A DNA stretch of 64,000 nt from Syntrophorhabdaceae bacterium (GTDB lineage: Bacteria; Desulfobacterota; Syntrophorhabdia; Syntrophorhabdales; Syntrophorhabdaceae), in assembly GCA_036504895.1 (NCBI GenBank), contig DASXUJ010000054.1:21387-85386 (forward strand). Direction: 5' to 3'. The notes under the pieces were generated by a model, which was not told where the DNA came from, ran no database searches, and saw only the letters and a program-made list of their open reading frames with translations. This document shows positions 43,196-50,603 of this stretch, piece after piece. Made by a program: the position numbers and the translations under genes. Each line of letters opens with the position of its first letter. Within the stretch, counting starts at the first letter, position 1.

Positions 43196-43870
43196 ATGAT
43201 CAGGGTCGAGCACATAAGCAAGACCTTCATTTCCGGAAGGGGCAGTGTAAGAGCCCTTTCAGATGTATCCTTTTCCGCGGGGGCCGGGACCGCGACGGCG
43301 ATAGTCGGTAAATCGGGCTCGGGAAAGACCACCCTCTTACACTGCATAGGGGGCCTCCTGCTTCCCGATGAAGGAAAAGTGAATTGCTTCGGGACTGAGT
43401 TAGACCAACTGAGCAACAGGGGCATGAGCCTCTTCCAGCGGCGAAATATGGGGTTTATATTTCAGTATGGCAACTTGCTGTCCTATTATTCCGTCTTCGA
43501 CAATATTCTATTCCCCCTGGCGCTGAACGGAATGGGTAAGAAAGAGCGGGAAAGACGCGTCGCATCCCTGCTCGAAAGGATCGAGCTGGTCGGGGCTGAA
43601 AATGCTCTGCCTCACGAGCTTTCAGGCGGCGAGGCTCAGCGTGTCGCAGCCGCGCGCGCCATAGCCCATTCACCCCAAATGCTCCTCGCCGACGAACCCA
43701 CGGCCAGCCTCGATTCGGAAACGGGTAAAAACCTGATAACCCTTCTTCTTGAAATGACAAAGGAACAGAAGTGCGCCCTCGTCTTTTCAACCCATGATCC
43801 CGAGCTCGTCAATTTGTGCGACGGCTCTTTTCGTATGAGAGACGGAAGGCTTCTCGAGGAGAGCGAATGA
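43196..43870 (+). CDS. ABC transporter ATP-binding protein (LolD/MacB-like)
   Basis: A 224-residue ATPase with Walker A GKSGSGKTT, Q-loop IFQYGNLL, signature LSGGEAQRVAAARAIA, Walker B MLLADEPTASLD and the switch His in FSTHDPE. The DEPTASLD and QYGN...YYSVFDNILFPL stretches are of the LolD/MacB/FtsE class that works with FtsX-type permeases. It would power the adjacent permease. Its last four bases overlap the start of the heme lipoprotein gene, which implies coupled translation. Confidence 0.9.
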   Translation: MIRVEHISKTFISGRGSVRALSDVSFSAGAGTATAIVGKSGSGKTTLLHCIGGLLLPDEGKVNCFGTELDQLSNRGMSLFQRRNMGFIFQYGNLLSYYSVFDNILFPLALNGMGKKERERRVASLLERIELVGAENALPHELSGGEAQRVAAARAIAHSPQMLLADEPTASLDSETGKNLITLLLEMTKEQKCALVFSTHDPELVNLCDGSFRMRDGRLLEESE

Positions 43871-44112
43871 AAGGGACCAGAGTTCTTCTTTTTGCCGTGT
43901 TGGTCGCCCTCATACTCGCGGGATGCGCCTACAGATATTATCTGGGTTTGCATGGGCCGTCCGTGAAAGCCCATAGGGACATACATTCAGGGTTTGTCGA
44001 GGACGAGGAATGTCTTGGATGTCATCGACCCGGGAATAATCGGAACAATCCGGTGACAAGTCATCCGCAGTTTACAGGATGCCTGAAATGTCATAATGAC
44101 GAACCTGGTTGA
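43867..44112 (+). CDS. Small di-c-heme lipoprotein
   Basis: An 81-residue product with a lipobox LAGC (Cys20) and two c-heme sites, CLGCH (49-53) and CLKCH (72-76); extra His residues (36, 40, 66) could be distal ligands. It would be a lipid-anchored periplasmic cytochrome c, one of the smallest two-heme forms. The ATG at 43867 overlaps the ATPase stop (ATGA). Its link to an FtsX-type ABC pair suggests it is the substrate of, or sensor for, that transporter; this is inference. A perfect terminator hairpin starts at its stop codon. Confidence 0.8.
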   Translation: MKGTRVLLFAVLVALILAGCAYRYYLGLHGPSVKAHRDIHSGFVEDEECLGCHRPGNNRNNPVTSHPQFTGCLKCHNDEPG

Positions 44113-44145
44113 GAGAACCTTTTTCTCTCAAGAAAAAGGTTCTCT
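44112..44145. terminator. Bidirectional intrinsic terminator
   Basis: A perfect 15-bp stem (AGAGAACCTTTTTCT with its complement), four-base loop CTCA, followed by TTTC. It separates the operon ending at 44112 from the convergent alpha/beta-hydrolase gene. Confidence 0.8.
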
Positions 44146-44197
44146 TTCATCGATGTAAATTACCGGGACGCTGCCGGCCGCCCTGATGCATAAAAAC

Positions 44198-45019
44198 TCA
44201 CTTTTGCTCCCCGGAAGGGGTCGAAGCCGCCTCGAAGCTCTTCAGCCATTCGACTATCTCCGCTTTGCCGTCCGTGGGCGTGCTGAAATGATCGCTCTCT
44301 ATCACCAGATACTTACTCCGGGGATTGGGAGGGGCCTTATCGAAGGCATAGGACGGTCCTCTCTTGGCCATGCCGTCCCGCGAGCCCACTATCCAGAAAA
44401 ACGCGGTCCCCGGTTTCAGGTTGGCGGCGTTCCTGGGCATGACCGCCGGGCCTTCGGGGTCCACATAACTGAGATATACCCTCGGAGTGGCCTTTCTCGC
44501 GAGCTTCCGCCCCTGGTTGTAGTCATCGAACATGACGACCTCATCACCCCTTCCTTCGGAAACCATCTTCTTCGCCCGTGCCACATCATCCTGCACCTGC
44601 GCGACATATCCTTTCGCTTCAGGAACATGTCCCGCTGCGATTGCTATTACTCCATCAAAAGTTATCTTTGTCGCCACGTAAAGGGCTACATTGGCTCCGA
44701 GGCTGTGGCCCGCGAGGAATACCCGCGTTACCCCCTGTTTCTTCAATGCCTCGACTTCTCTCATAATAATAGGGACGTTCTCTTCATAGGTATCCTTCCA
44801 TACGGGCGCCCCATAGGGCATGGCGGGAACGACCACTTGAAAACCCTTTTCCCGCAGGGTCTCTGCGAGCGGTACGAGCGGATTGGCGCTGCTCCCTTTC
44901 CCGTGAAGCAGGATAACCCCTGCCGGCTCCGCGAAAGCCGCGGGCAGGCCGGACGCAATCATGCCGAATAGCGCGGCAATAAGGACCAATAGATATTTCA
45001 CCCTTCTTTTTCTTATCAT
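44198..45019 (-). CDS. Exported alpha/beta hydrolase
   Basis: A 273-residue protein with a signal peptide (about 1-30) and an alpha/beta-hydrolase core: ILLHGKGSSANPL as oxyanion region, AGHSLGAN with the nucleophile Ser, SRDGMA with a likely acid residue and SDHFST with the catalytic His. It is an esterase- or lipase-type periplasmic enzyme of unknown substrate. Its ATG overlaps the stop of the small 2TM gene upstream (ATGA), so the two form an operon on the minus strand. Confidence 0.82.
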   Translation of the reverse strand: MIRKRRVKYLLVLIAALFGMIASGLPAAFAEPAGVILLHGKGSSANPLVPLAETLREKGFQVVVPAMPYGAPVWKDTYEENVPIIMREVEALKKQGVTRVFLAGHSLGANVALYVATKITFDGVIAIAAGHVPEAKGYVAQVQDDVARAKKMVSEGRGDEVVMFDDYNQGRKLARKATPRVYLSYVDPEGPAVMPRNAANLKPGTAFFWIVGSRDGMAKRGPSYAFDKAPPNPRSKYLVIESDHFSTPTDGKAEIVEWLKSFEAASTPSGEQK

Positions 45020-45285
45020 GGCCTATCCTTTTTCATTTCTTCGTCGATCATCCGCTCTTTCATTTCCCGAAGCCTTTTGCCTGAGAAAGTCGCCATACCC
45101 TGGAAGAAAAGGGCGATGCTCCACCCCATGAGCGGCCATTTGAACCAGTAATAACCAGGCGAGGTGGTCAGGTTTATGATAATGAGGACGGTCATCACCA
45201 CTACATATACGGAAAGGTTGATATAAAAGCCGATCCTCGCCTCCACCCTCTTCTTTGCTTCTTCACGGCTCATCCCGTTTCCCAT
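45016..45285 (-). CDS. 2TM-domain membrane protein, 89 aa
   Basis: Two hydrophobic helices (about 21-42 and 50-70) sit between a charged N-terminus (SREEAKKRVEARIGFYINLSVY) and a basic, helical C-terminus. This is the pattern of the 2TM family, small inner-membrane proteins of unknown role that are often fused to kinases or stand alone. It is the last host-type gene before the phage-like cluster, divergently oriented, with 237 bases between them and no integrase or attachment site seen there. Confidence 0.75.
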   Translation of the reverse strand: MGNGMSREEAKKRVEARIGFYINLSVYVVVMTVLIIINLTTSPGYYWFKWPLMGWSIALFFQGMATFSGKRLREMKERMIDEEMKKDRP

Positions 45286-45522
45286 GACCTCCCGTTGTGA
45301 GTGTTAAAGCGGATTGTGCGCCTCTCTTCAAGTCTAGATTGAAAGAAGAAGTATGTCAATTTATGGGCCCATCTATTCCCCCGGGTCGATTCACCTGCAT
45401 ATCCGCGGGCGGGAAACTGATTTTCTCAGGCCCTTTCCGCGATTTCACGGAAAGCTTCCTCTAGACTCTATTCATGACGCGACACGGCATACACAAGGGC
45501 CGACGCCATGAGGAGATGAGGC

Positions 45523-46023
45523 ATGAAAGACAATTTTGAACCGGTCCTCCAATTCATTCTCAAAGAAGAAGGGGGATACGTGGTCGATCACGCGGGGGCA
45601 ACCAAAATGGGTCTCACCGTGGGACTCATGAAGGCGCTGAAGCTCGATCTCGACGGCGACGGAGACGTGGATTCAAAAGACGTCTCGCTGGTGAACGAGG
45701 ACCTGGTCCGGAAGGTCTTTTACGAGCAGTTCTGGGCGCCTGTAGGAGGCGATGCCCTCCCGTCAGGGATCGACCTCATTGTCTGTGATTTCGCCTATAA
45801 TGCGGGACCCCGGGCAGCAAAAGGCATCCTCGGGGACGGCGATAAGGCCGCTTGCACGATCCGGCGGCAGCTCTATTACTGGAAGCTCCGGGAAGGAAAT
45901 CCTGCAAAGTATGCAAAATATTTCGACGGCTGGATAGGCAGGAGCTTGCGTGCTTGGCAGAAGGCCGTGGAGATGGCCCGGAAGGATGATCGATTAATGA
46001 CTCTTACAAAGGAGGGAGTATGA
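45523..46023 (+). CDS. GH108-type endolysin (muramidase)
   Basis: A 166-residue phage lysozyme: ILKEEGGYVVDHAGATKMGLT is the GH108 catalytic opening with Glu in EEGGY, and DFAYNAGPRAAKGIL follows as the second conserved block. A Ca-binding-like loop DLDGDGDVDSKD is present. It cuts peptidoglycan for release or for local entry. GAGGAGATGAGGC precedes the ATG. No signal peptide or SAR anchor is visible, so release would need a holin. It is the first gene of the phage-like cluster. Confidence 0.88.
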   Translation: MKDNFEPVLQFILKEEGGYVVDHAGATKMGLTVGLMKALKLDLDGDGDVDSKDVSLVNEDLVRKVFYEQFWAPVGGDALPSGIDLIVCDFAYNAGPRAAKGILGDGDKAACTIRRQLYYWKLREGNPAKYAKYFDGWIGRSLRAWQKAVEMARKDDRLMTLTKEGV

Positions 46024-46382
46024 ACTGGTTTGAAAAGTTTGCAAAGGTGGTAGACGGTCTCGATCCGATAATCGAAGGTCTCGCGGCTTTTGCCTTTCCG
46101 GAAGCCCCGGTGGTTGCAAAGGCGGTGAAATATGGCGTCACCCTCGTGAAAGACGCAGAGGAGGCGTGGGGTGGAGGACAGGGACCCCTCAAGAAAGGAT
46201 TTGTCATGAAAGGAGCAGGCGACTTCCTGCGCGGTCTCGTCGACTGCTCCACAGGAGGACAGCGCGCAACCCTCGAAAAGTTCGTTCCCTTCATGAGTGC
46301 CGTGGTGGAAGGGGTCGTCGAGGGGACCAGGCTGGTGGGTGTCGCTTACGATGAAGAGACCCCGGCCACGGACGCCGCGTAA
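46020..46382 (+). CDS. Phage lysis-region protein of unknown function, 120 aa
   Basis: The ATG overlaps the endolysin stop (ATGA) behind a strong AGGAGG. The protein is mostly helical, with a moderately hydrophobic stretch (about 15-45: LDPIIEGLAAFAFPEAPVVAKAVKYGVTLV) and another near 88-108. It is not clearly a holin. Its position between endolysin and a one-span membrane protein suggests a role in lysis or in regulating it. Confidence 0.55.
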   Translation: MNWFEKFAKVVDGLDPIIEGLAAFAFPEAPVVAKAVKYGVTLVKDAEEAWGGGQGPLKKGFVMKGAGDFLRGLVDCSTGGQRATLEKFVPFMSAVVEGVVEGTRLVGVAYDEETPATDAA

Positions 46383-46393
46383 AGGGGCGGCCC

Positions 46394-46690
46394 TTGGCAT
46401 GGTTCGAAGTGCTCAGGTCCCTCTCCTTCTGGGGTCCGGGCATGGTCATTGCCGGCTTTATGATCGCGGCCCTTTACAAGCTCGCGGACAAGTACCTCGG
46501 TGAGTTCATCAAGGCCCAGCAAGGGCAGGCGGCATCCCTGGCTGCCCTTGCCCAGGGTACGGAAGGCCTTCGGGATTCAATGCAGGGATATGTGGCCCGG
46601 GACACCCAGGAGCACCGGGAGATGGTCATTCTCCTGAAATGCGTGACCCAAAAGCTGGAGCGAATCGAGGAGCAGGTCTATGGATGTTAA
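46394..46690 (+). CDS. Mu gp25-like/holin candidate, single-span plus coiled coil
   Basis: The 98-residue product has one membrane helix (about 10-32: FWGPGMVIAGFMIAALYKLA) and a long helical coiled-coil tail to the end (MVILLKCVTQKLERIEEQV). This is the plan of DUF2730-type Mu gp25 proteins; a type III holin or an inner-membrane spanin is the alternative. Start is a TTG at 46394 after GGGGCGG; the nearby ATG at 46399 is out of frame. It overlaps the next gene by 11 bases. Confidence 0.55.
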   Translation: MAWFEVLRSLSFWGPGMVIAGFMIAALYKLADKYLGEFIKAQQGQAASLAALAQGTEGLRDSMQGYVARDTQEHREMVILLKCVTQKLERIEEQVYGC

Positions 46691-46979
46691 AAGAGAGAAG
46701 TACCGAAGAATAAGGGGCGCAATCCTGAAGTTCCTCGCCACCGAGCATCCCGGGGCCATCGATTCGAAGGTCCTCTACCACCTGCTCGATGACGTAAGGT
46801 ACACGATGACGGAGGAGGAGTTCCTGAGCCACACCATCTATCTCACGGAACTTGGGTATATGAGAAGAGACGAAAGGCAGGCAAAGGACATAGAGATCGT
46901 CATGTACGTCATCACGCCGGCGGGTCTCAATCTCTTAGACGGGTTTATAGAAGACGTGGGCGTGGATGTGAGGTTTTAA
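46680..46979 (+). CDS. Winged-helix phage protein (Mu gp26-like)
   Basis: A 99-residue protein with a winged-helix pattern: a first helix (KYRRIRGAILKFLATE), a turn with SKVLYHLLDDVRYTMTEEEFLSHTIYLTELGYM and a wing ending TPAGLNLLDGFIEDVGVDVRF. Small winged-helix proteins of this type sit between the lysis genes and the small terminase in Mu-like phages. It may bind DNA at packaging or regulate late genes. GGAG lies before the ATG. Confidence 0.65.
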   Translation: MDVKREKYRRIRGAILKFLATEHPGAIDSKVLYHLLDDVRYTMTEEEFLSHTIYLTELGYMRRDERQAKDIEIVMYVITPAGLNLLDGFIEDVGVDVRF

Positions 46980-46982
46980 ATG

Positions 46983-47136
46983 AGACAGTCGATAGTCGAT
47001 AGTCGGGTGAGGCAGTCGTTAGTGAAGACGTGTGAGGCGTGCGCTTCGCTTAGGGGTTTAAAGCCTTTCACGCATCACGTCACACCCTTTACACGGCTGA
47101 GCCAAGCGCATGCATTACAGGCACACGGGGTTCATA
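46983..47136. repeat. Composite micro-repeat hairpin (AGTCGAT heptads plus GCGTGCGCTTCGCTTA element)
   Basis: Starts with heptads AGTCGAT AGTCGAT AGTCGGG, then a GCGTGCGCTTCGCTTA-GGGTTTAAAGCC-TTTCACGCATCACG unit and a degenerate closing arm (GAGCCAAGCGCATGCAT). The same unit recurs at 47661-47776 and 51662-51776. Placed between gp26-like and small-terminase genes. Confidence 0.7.
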
Positions 47137-47655
47137 ATGTCGCGTAAATTTTATCCGCCAGAGACCATTGAGATGGCGTACCGGATGTGGCGGAAGTGCG
47201 GCCGGAATGTGGCGATGACCATCCGGGAGCTGGCCGGGCAGGGATGGAAGATCTCGAACCCGACCATCTTCGAGTGGATAGAGAAATACGCCTGGAAGGA
47301 GAGGGCAGCGAAGGCGGAAGGGGAGGAACAGGAGATAAAAGAGGCGCAATGCTCCGCCCTCGAGAAAGCCCTCCTAACCCTTTCGCGACAGCAGGCAAAG
47401 TACGAGAAATGGTTCGAGGCGGCGGAGGCGACCGACATAGACCCCCAGGTGACCTACGCGTACAACAGCCTCGTCCAGATGATCCTCAAGATCGACAAAC
47501 AGATGAAGGAGAAGCCGGACCTCTATCTCATGACCTCCCTCGTCATGGAAGAATTCGTAAAATTCGTAAAAGCAAAGACCACCGACAAAGCCGCCCGGGT
47601 CAGCGTCTTCGGCCTGATAGACAAATTCTTCGACGAGGTTAAACCGAATGATTGA
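47137..47655 (+). CDS. Small terminase-like protein (Mu gp27 position)
   Basis: About 172 residues from the ATG at 47137. The N-terminus has a helix-turn-helix (ETIEMAYRMWRKCGRNVAMTIRELAGQGWKISNPTIFEWIEKY) like DUF1804-type small terminases. The rest is helical, with a central acidic/coiled region. It would recognise packaging DNA and recruit the large subunit encoded next. If the cluster packages host DNA at random, altered specificity of this protein would be the expected reason. A longer start at 47110 lacks a ribosome site. Confidence 0.75.
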   Translation: MSRKFYPPETIEMAYRMWRKCGRNVAMTIRELAGQGWKISNPTIFEWIEKYAWKERAAKAEGEEQEIKEAQCSALEKALLTLSRQQAKYEKWFEAAEATDIDPQVTYAYNSLVQMILKIDKQMKEKPDLYLMTSLVMEEFVKFVKAKTTDKAARVSVFGLIDKFFDEVKPND

Positions 47656-47660
47656 GACGG

Positions 47661-47776
47661 TTAAAATGTGTAATGCGTGTGCAGCGTGCGCTTCGCTTAA
47701 GGGTTTGAAGCCTTTAACGCATCACGGATGAGCGAAGCGCACGCATGAACGCCTTAACACTTCACGCGAGGCTTAA
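47661..47776. repeat. GCGTGCGCTTCGCTTA palindromic element, copy 2
   Basis: GCGTGCGCTTCGCTTA at about 47684-47699, GGGTTTGAAGCCTTT next, ACGCATCACG, then the closing arm GAGCGAAGCGCACGCAT. It fills the 121-base gap between small and large terminase genes. Confidence 0.75.
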
Positions 47777-49291
47777 GTGACCATAAAAACAGGGATAGAA
47801 GCCAGGGTCGCTGCCACCCGGGTGGCTATGCAGGCCGAGGCAACACCTTTCGAGGATGCCTCACCTCAGGCGAAGGAGGAGCGTATCCGGAGGTCCCGCG
47901 TCGAGGACGGGTATTTCGCAAAGACCTATCTCCCCCACTACTTCTCTATGCCCTCTCCCGAGTTCCATAAGGAAATTTACGATTTCACGAAAGTGGAGGA
48001 TGAGCCTGTCTTCATCGCCGCGCCCAGGGAACATGCGAAATCGACGATTGTCTCCTTCGCAACCCCGGTCGAGGATATCTGCCTCGAGCGGAAGCACTTC
48101 ATTATCATCATCTCCGATACGGAGGATCTGGCTGCCGACTTCAACGTCTTCATCCAGTTGGAGCTTGAGGAGAACGAGCGGATCAGGGCGGACTTCGGAA
48201 ACCTGAAGGGCACCCATTGGGCATCTTCCGATTTCACGACCCGTAACGGCATCCGCGTGAAGGCAAGGGGCCGGGGCCAGCGCATTCGAGGGATTCGTAA
48301 CCGCGAGTACCGGCCGGACCGGGTGATCATCGACGATCTCGAGAACGACAAGAACGTGCGTAACCCCAAGATTATCAAGGAAACAGTATCGTGGCTGCGC
48401 ACCACGGTCATGGGCTCTTTGGCCGAGAACTTCTCCATGCTCATGATCGGCACTGTGTTAGCGAAAAACAGCGTCCTCACCTGGTTCGTGAACGCCAGGG
48501 ACGACGCCGGGAAACCCCTCTATGTATCGAAGATCTATCGCGCCATTCAGGGCGACCCGCTCACGGTTACCCCGAGGCCTCTGTGGCCGGAGAAGTGGTC
48601 CCTCGAGAGGCTTGAAAAAAAGAGGCGTCAGATCGGCTCCATCAATTTCAATCAAGAGTTCATGAACGACCCCCGGGATGAGGAGGGTATGTTCCGCGAG
48701 GAATGGCTCAGACATTACTATCCGGAGGAGATCACGGGCAGGAGGCTCCGGGTATATACCTATATCGACCCTTCCATGGAGAACGGCGCGTCGAGCGACT
48801 ATAAGGCGATCATCACCCTCGGGATGGATGATGATGGAACGATCTATATTCTCGATGCCTTCATCCGGAAATGCAGCGTCGACACCATGGCCCGGGTCGG
48901 TTATTCGAGGTATGAAGAATTCGCGCCGGTGGGGTTCGGCATGGAGCAGAACGCCCTCGGTGAATTCGCCCTGAGCCCCTTCGCACTGGTGGCGAAGGAG
49001 AAGAAGCACACCCTCCCTATAAGGGGCGTGAGACATTCCACGTCCAAGGAAGCACGGGTGGGCAGGCTTTCCGCCTTTATCGAGCGGGGGATCATACGCT
49101 TTCAAAAAGGCCACAGTGACCAGGACCTCCTGGTGGAGCAGCTCCTCTATTTTCCCTCGTCGACGGTGAATGATGACGGGCCGGATGCGCTCGAAGGGGC
49201 GGTGGCAATGGCCGAGACGGGCGCGGGGGGCGAGGTGGAGTTCCAGTCCACGGGCCACAGGCGCGAAATGTCTAAAATGGGAAATTACTAG
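47777..49291 (+). CDS. Phage terminase large subunit
   Basis: This 504-residue packaging motor has an N-terminal ATPase with Walker A-like APREHAKST (82-90) and Walker B RVIIDDLEND (182-191), and a C-terminal RNase-H-like nuclease with IDPSMENGASSDYKAI as its first acidic block and NDDGPDALEGAV as its last. It translocates DNA into the prohead and cuts it. It matches the position of Mu gp28. The start is a GTG at 47777 with GAGG upstream. All motor and nuclease motifs look intact. Confidence 0.92.
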   Translation: MTIKTGIEARVAATRVAMQAEATPFEDASPQAKEERIRRSRVEDGYFAKTYLPHYFSMPSPEFHKEIYDFTKVEDEPVFIAAPREHAKSTIVSFATPVEDICLERKHFIIIISDTEDLAADFNVFIQLELEENERIRADFGNLKGTHWASSDFTTRNGIRVKARGRGQRIRGIRNREYRPDRVIIDDLENDKNVRNPKIIKETVSWLRTTVMGSLAENFSMLMIGTVLAKNSVLTWFVNARDDAGKPLYVSKIYRAIQGDPLTVTPRPLWPEKWSLERLEKKRRQIGSINFNQEFMNDPRDEEGMFREEWLRHYYPEEITGRRLRVYTYIDPSMENGASSDYKAIITLGMDDDGTIYILDAFIRKCSVDTMARVGYSRYEEFAPVGFGMEQNALGEFALSPFALVAKEKKHTLPIRGVRHSTSKEARVGRLSAFIERGIIRFQKGHSDQDLLVEQLLYFPSSTVNDDGPDALEGAVAMAETGAGGEVEFQSTGHRREMSKMGNY

Positions 49292-49316
49292 AATCGCCGG
49301 GAGGAAAGGAGCATCT

Positions 49317-50534
49317 ATGGAACGTATCGCCAGACCTGTAACCGATGAGATCGCCACCGTGGAAAAGGATATTTTCCAGGACTACATGGGAAAGGTCCAG
49401 TTGAACCCGGACAGGGTGCTCAGGTCCGAGTCCGGCGGCAAGGGAATCGAGCTTTACGAGGACCTCCTGCGCGACGACCAGGTGGGCTCCAACCTCAATA
49501 CCCGCAAGCTCGCCGTGGTGGGAAAAGAATGGGAGGTCATACCGGCAAGCGGAAAGCGTGAGGACCGGAAAATTGCCGATTACGTGCGAGAGGTCCTCCT
49601 TGCCTGCAACTATGACGACGCAAGGAAGAGCCTTCTTTCCGGAATCGTCCTGGGGTTCAAGCCCGCGGAGGTGATGTGGGAATATTCCGAGGGCCAGGTA
49701 TGGATCAGGGAGATCATCGCCAGGGCTTCGAGGCGGTTCGTCTTCGACCTCTCCCGCAATCTCCGGCTCCTCATGCCGCGGAACATGGTGGAGGGGGAGG
49801 CCCTTCCCCCGCGGAAATTCCTTGTCTACACCTTCGCCTCCGACAACGGCTCGCCCTACGGCGACGGTTTGGGAAGGCTCCTTTACTGGCCCGTCTGGTT
49901 CAAGAAGAATGCGGTCAGGTTCTGGATGATCTTTGCCGATAAGTTCGGCAGCCCCACGGCTTTGGGCAAGTACCCTCCCGGCACGCCCCAGGCCCAGCAG
50001 GACGAGCTTCTTCGCGCGATAGACGCCATACAGCAGGAATCTGCCATCAAGATACCCGATAATGTGGAGATCGCCTTCCTGGAGGCCCAGCGCTCCGGCT
50101 CGATCAATACCTACGAGAGCCTCTGTAATTTCATGAACCGTGCCATCAGCAAAGTGATTCTCGGCCAGACCTTGACCACCGAAATGGGCGACGAGGGCGG
50201 ATCCTATGCCGCATCGCAGACCCACAACGACGTGCGGTCCGATTATACCAGGGCCGATGCGGATAGCCTGTCCATGGCCCTCAACAGCCAGCTCGTCCGC
50301 TGGATCGTGGACTACAATTTCCCTGAACCCGCGGGTGGACGCGGCATGAACCGCTATCCGAAGGTCTGGGTAAGGACGGTGGAGGAGCAGGATCTCAAGG
50401 CCCTCGCCGAGAGGGACAGGATGATCGTGGTCGATATGGGCCTGCCCGTGACGAGGAAATACTTCTACGATACTTACGGCATCAGCGAGCCGGAAGAGGG
50501 TGAAAAATTAATAAAGGCAGTCTCTAGTCTATAG
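49317..50534 (+). CDS. Portal protein (Mu gp29/DUF935-like)
   Basis: About 405 residues, starting at the ATG at 49317 after AAGGAG. It has the DUF935 pattern: LYEDLLRDDQVGSNLNTRKLAVVGKEWEV early, GFKPAEVMWEYSEGQVWIREI in the middle, DKFGSPTALGKYPPG, and GQTLTTEMGDEGGSYAASQTHNDVR late. It forms the dodecameric ring through which DNA enters the capsid. The Mu gp30 (MuF) gene that normally follows is absent here. A longer open frame from 49170 overlaps the terminase and is rejected. Confidence 0.9.
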   Translation: MERIARPVTDEIATVEKDIFQDYMGKVQLNPDRVLRSESGGKGIELYEDLLRDDQVGSNLNTRKLAVVGKEWEVIPASGKREDRKIADYVREVLLACNYDDARKSLLSGIVLGFKPAEVMWEYSEGQVWIREIIARASRRFVFDLSRNLRLLMPRNMVEGEALPPRKFLVYTFASDNGSPYGDGLGRLLYWPVWFKKNAVRFWMIFADKFGSPTALGKYPPGTPQAQQDELLRAIDAIQQESAIKIPDNVEIAFLEAQRSGSINTYESLCNFMNRAISKVILGQTLTTEMGDEGGSYAASQTHNDVRSDYTRADADSLSMALNSQLVRWIVDYNFPEPAGGRGMNRYPKVWVRTVEEQDLKALAERDRMIVVDMGLPVTRKYFYDTYGISEPEEGEKLIKAVSSL

Positions 50535-50550
50535 TCGTTAGTCGTTAGTA
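50519..50550 (+). repeat. AGTCTCT heptad array, left half only
   Basis: Heptads AGTCTCT AGTCTAT AGTCGTT AGTCGTT AGT overlap the 3' end of the portal gene (stop at 50532-50534) and are followed by AAACGGCAAAGA, also found inside the 6107 element. No right arm follows. Confidence 0.65.
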
Positions 50551-50603
50551 AACGGCAAAGAGGCGAAGGTTGGATTAATCCGGCCACGTAAAAGGAGCTA
50601 TTC

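Noticed and set aside
45286..45522. Attachment site or tRNA at the left edge of the phage-like cluster
   Set aside because: No tRNA-like sequence and no convincing direct repeat shared with the right edge (60586-60650) could be seen by eye.
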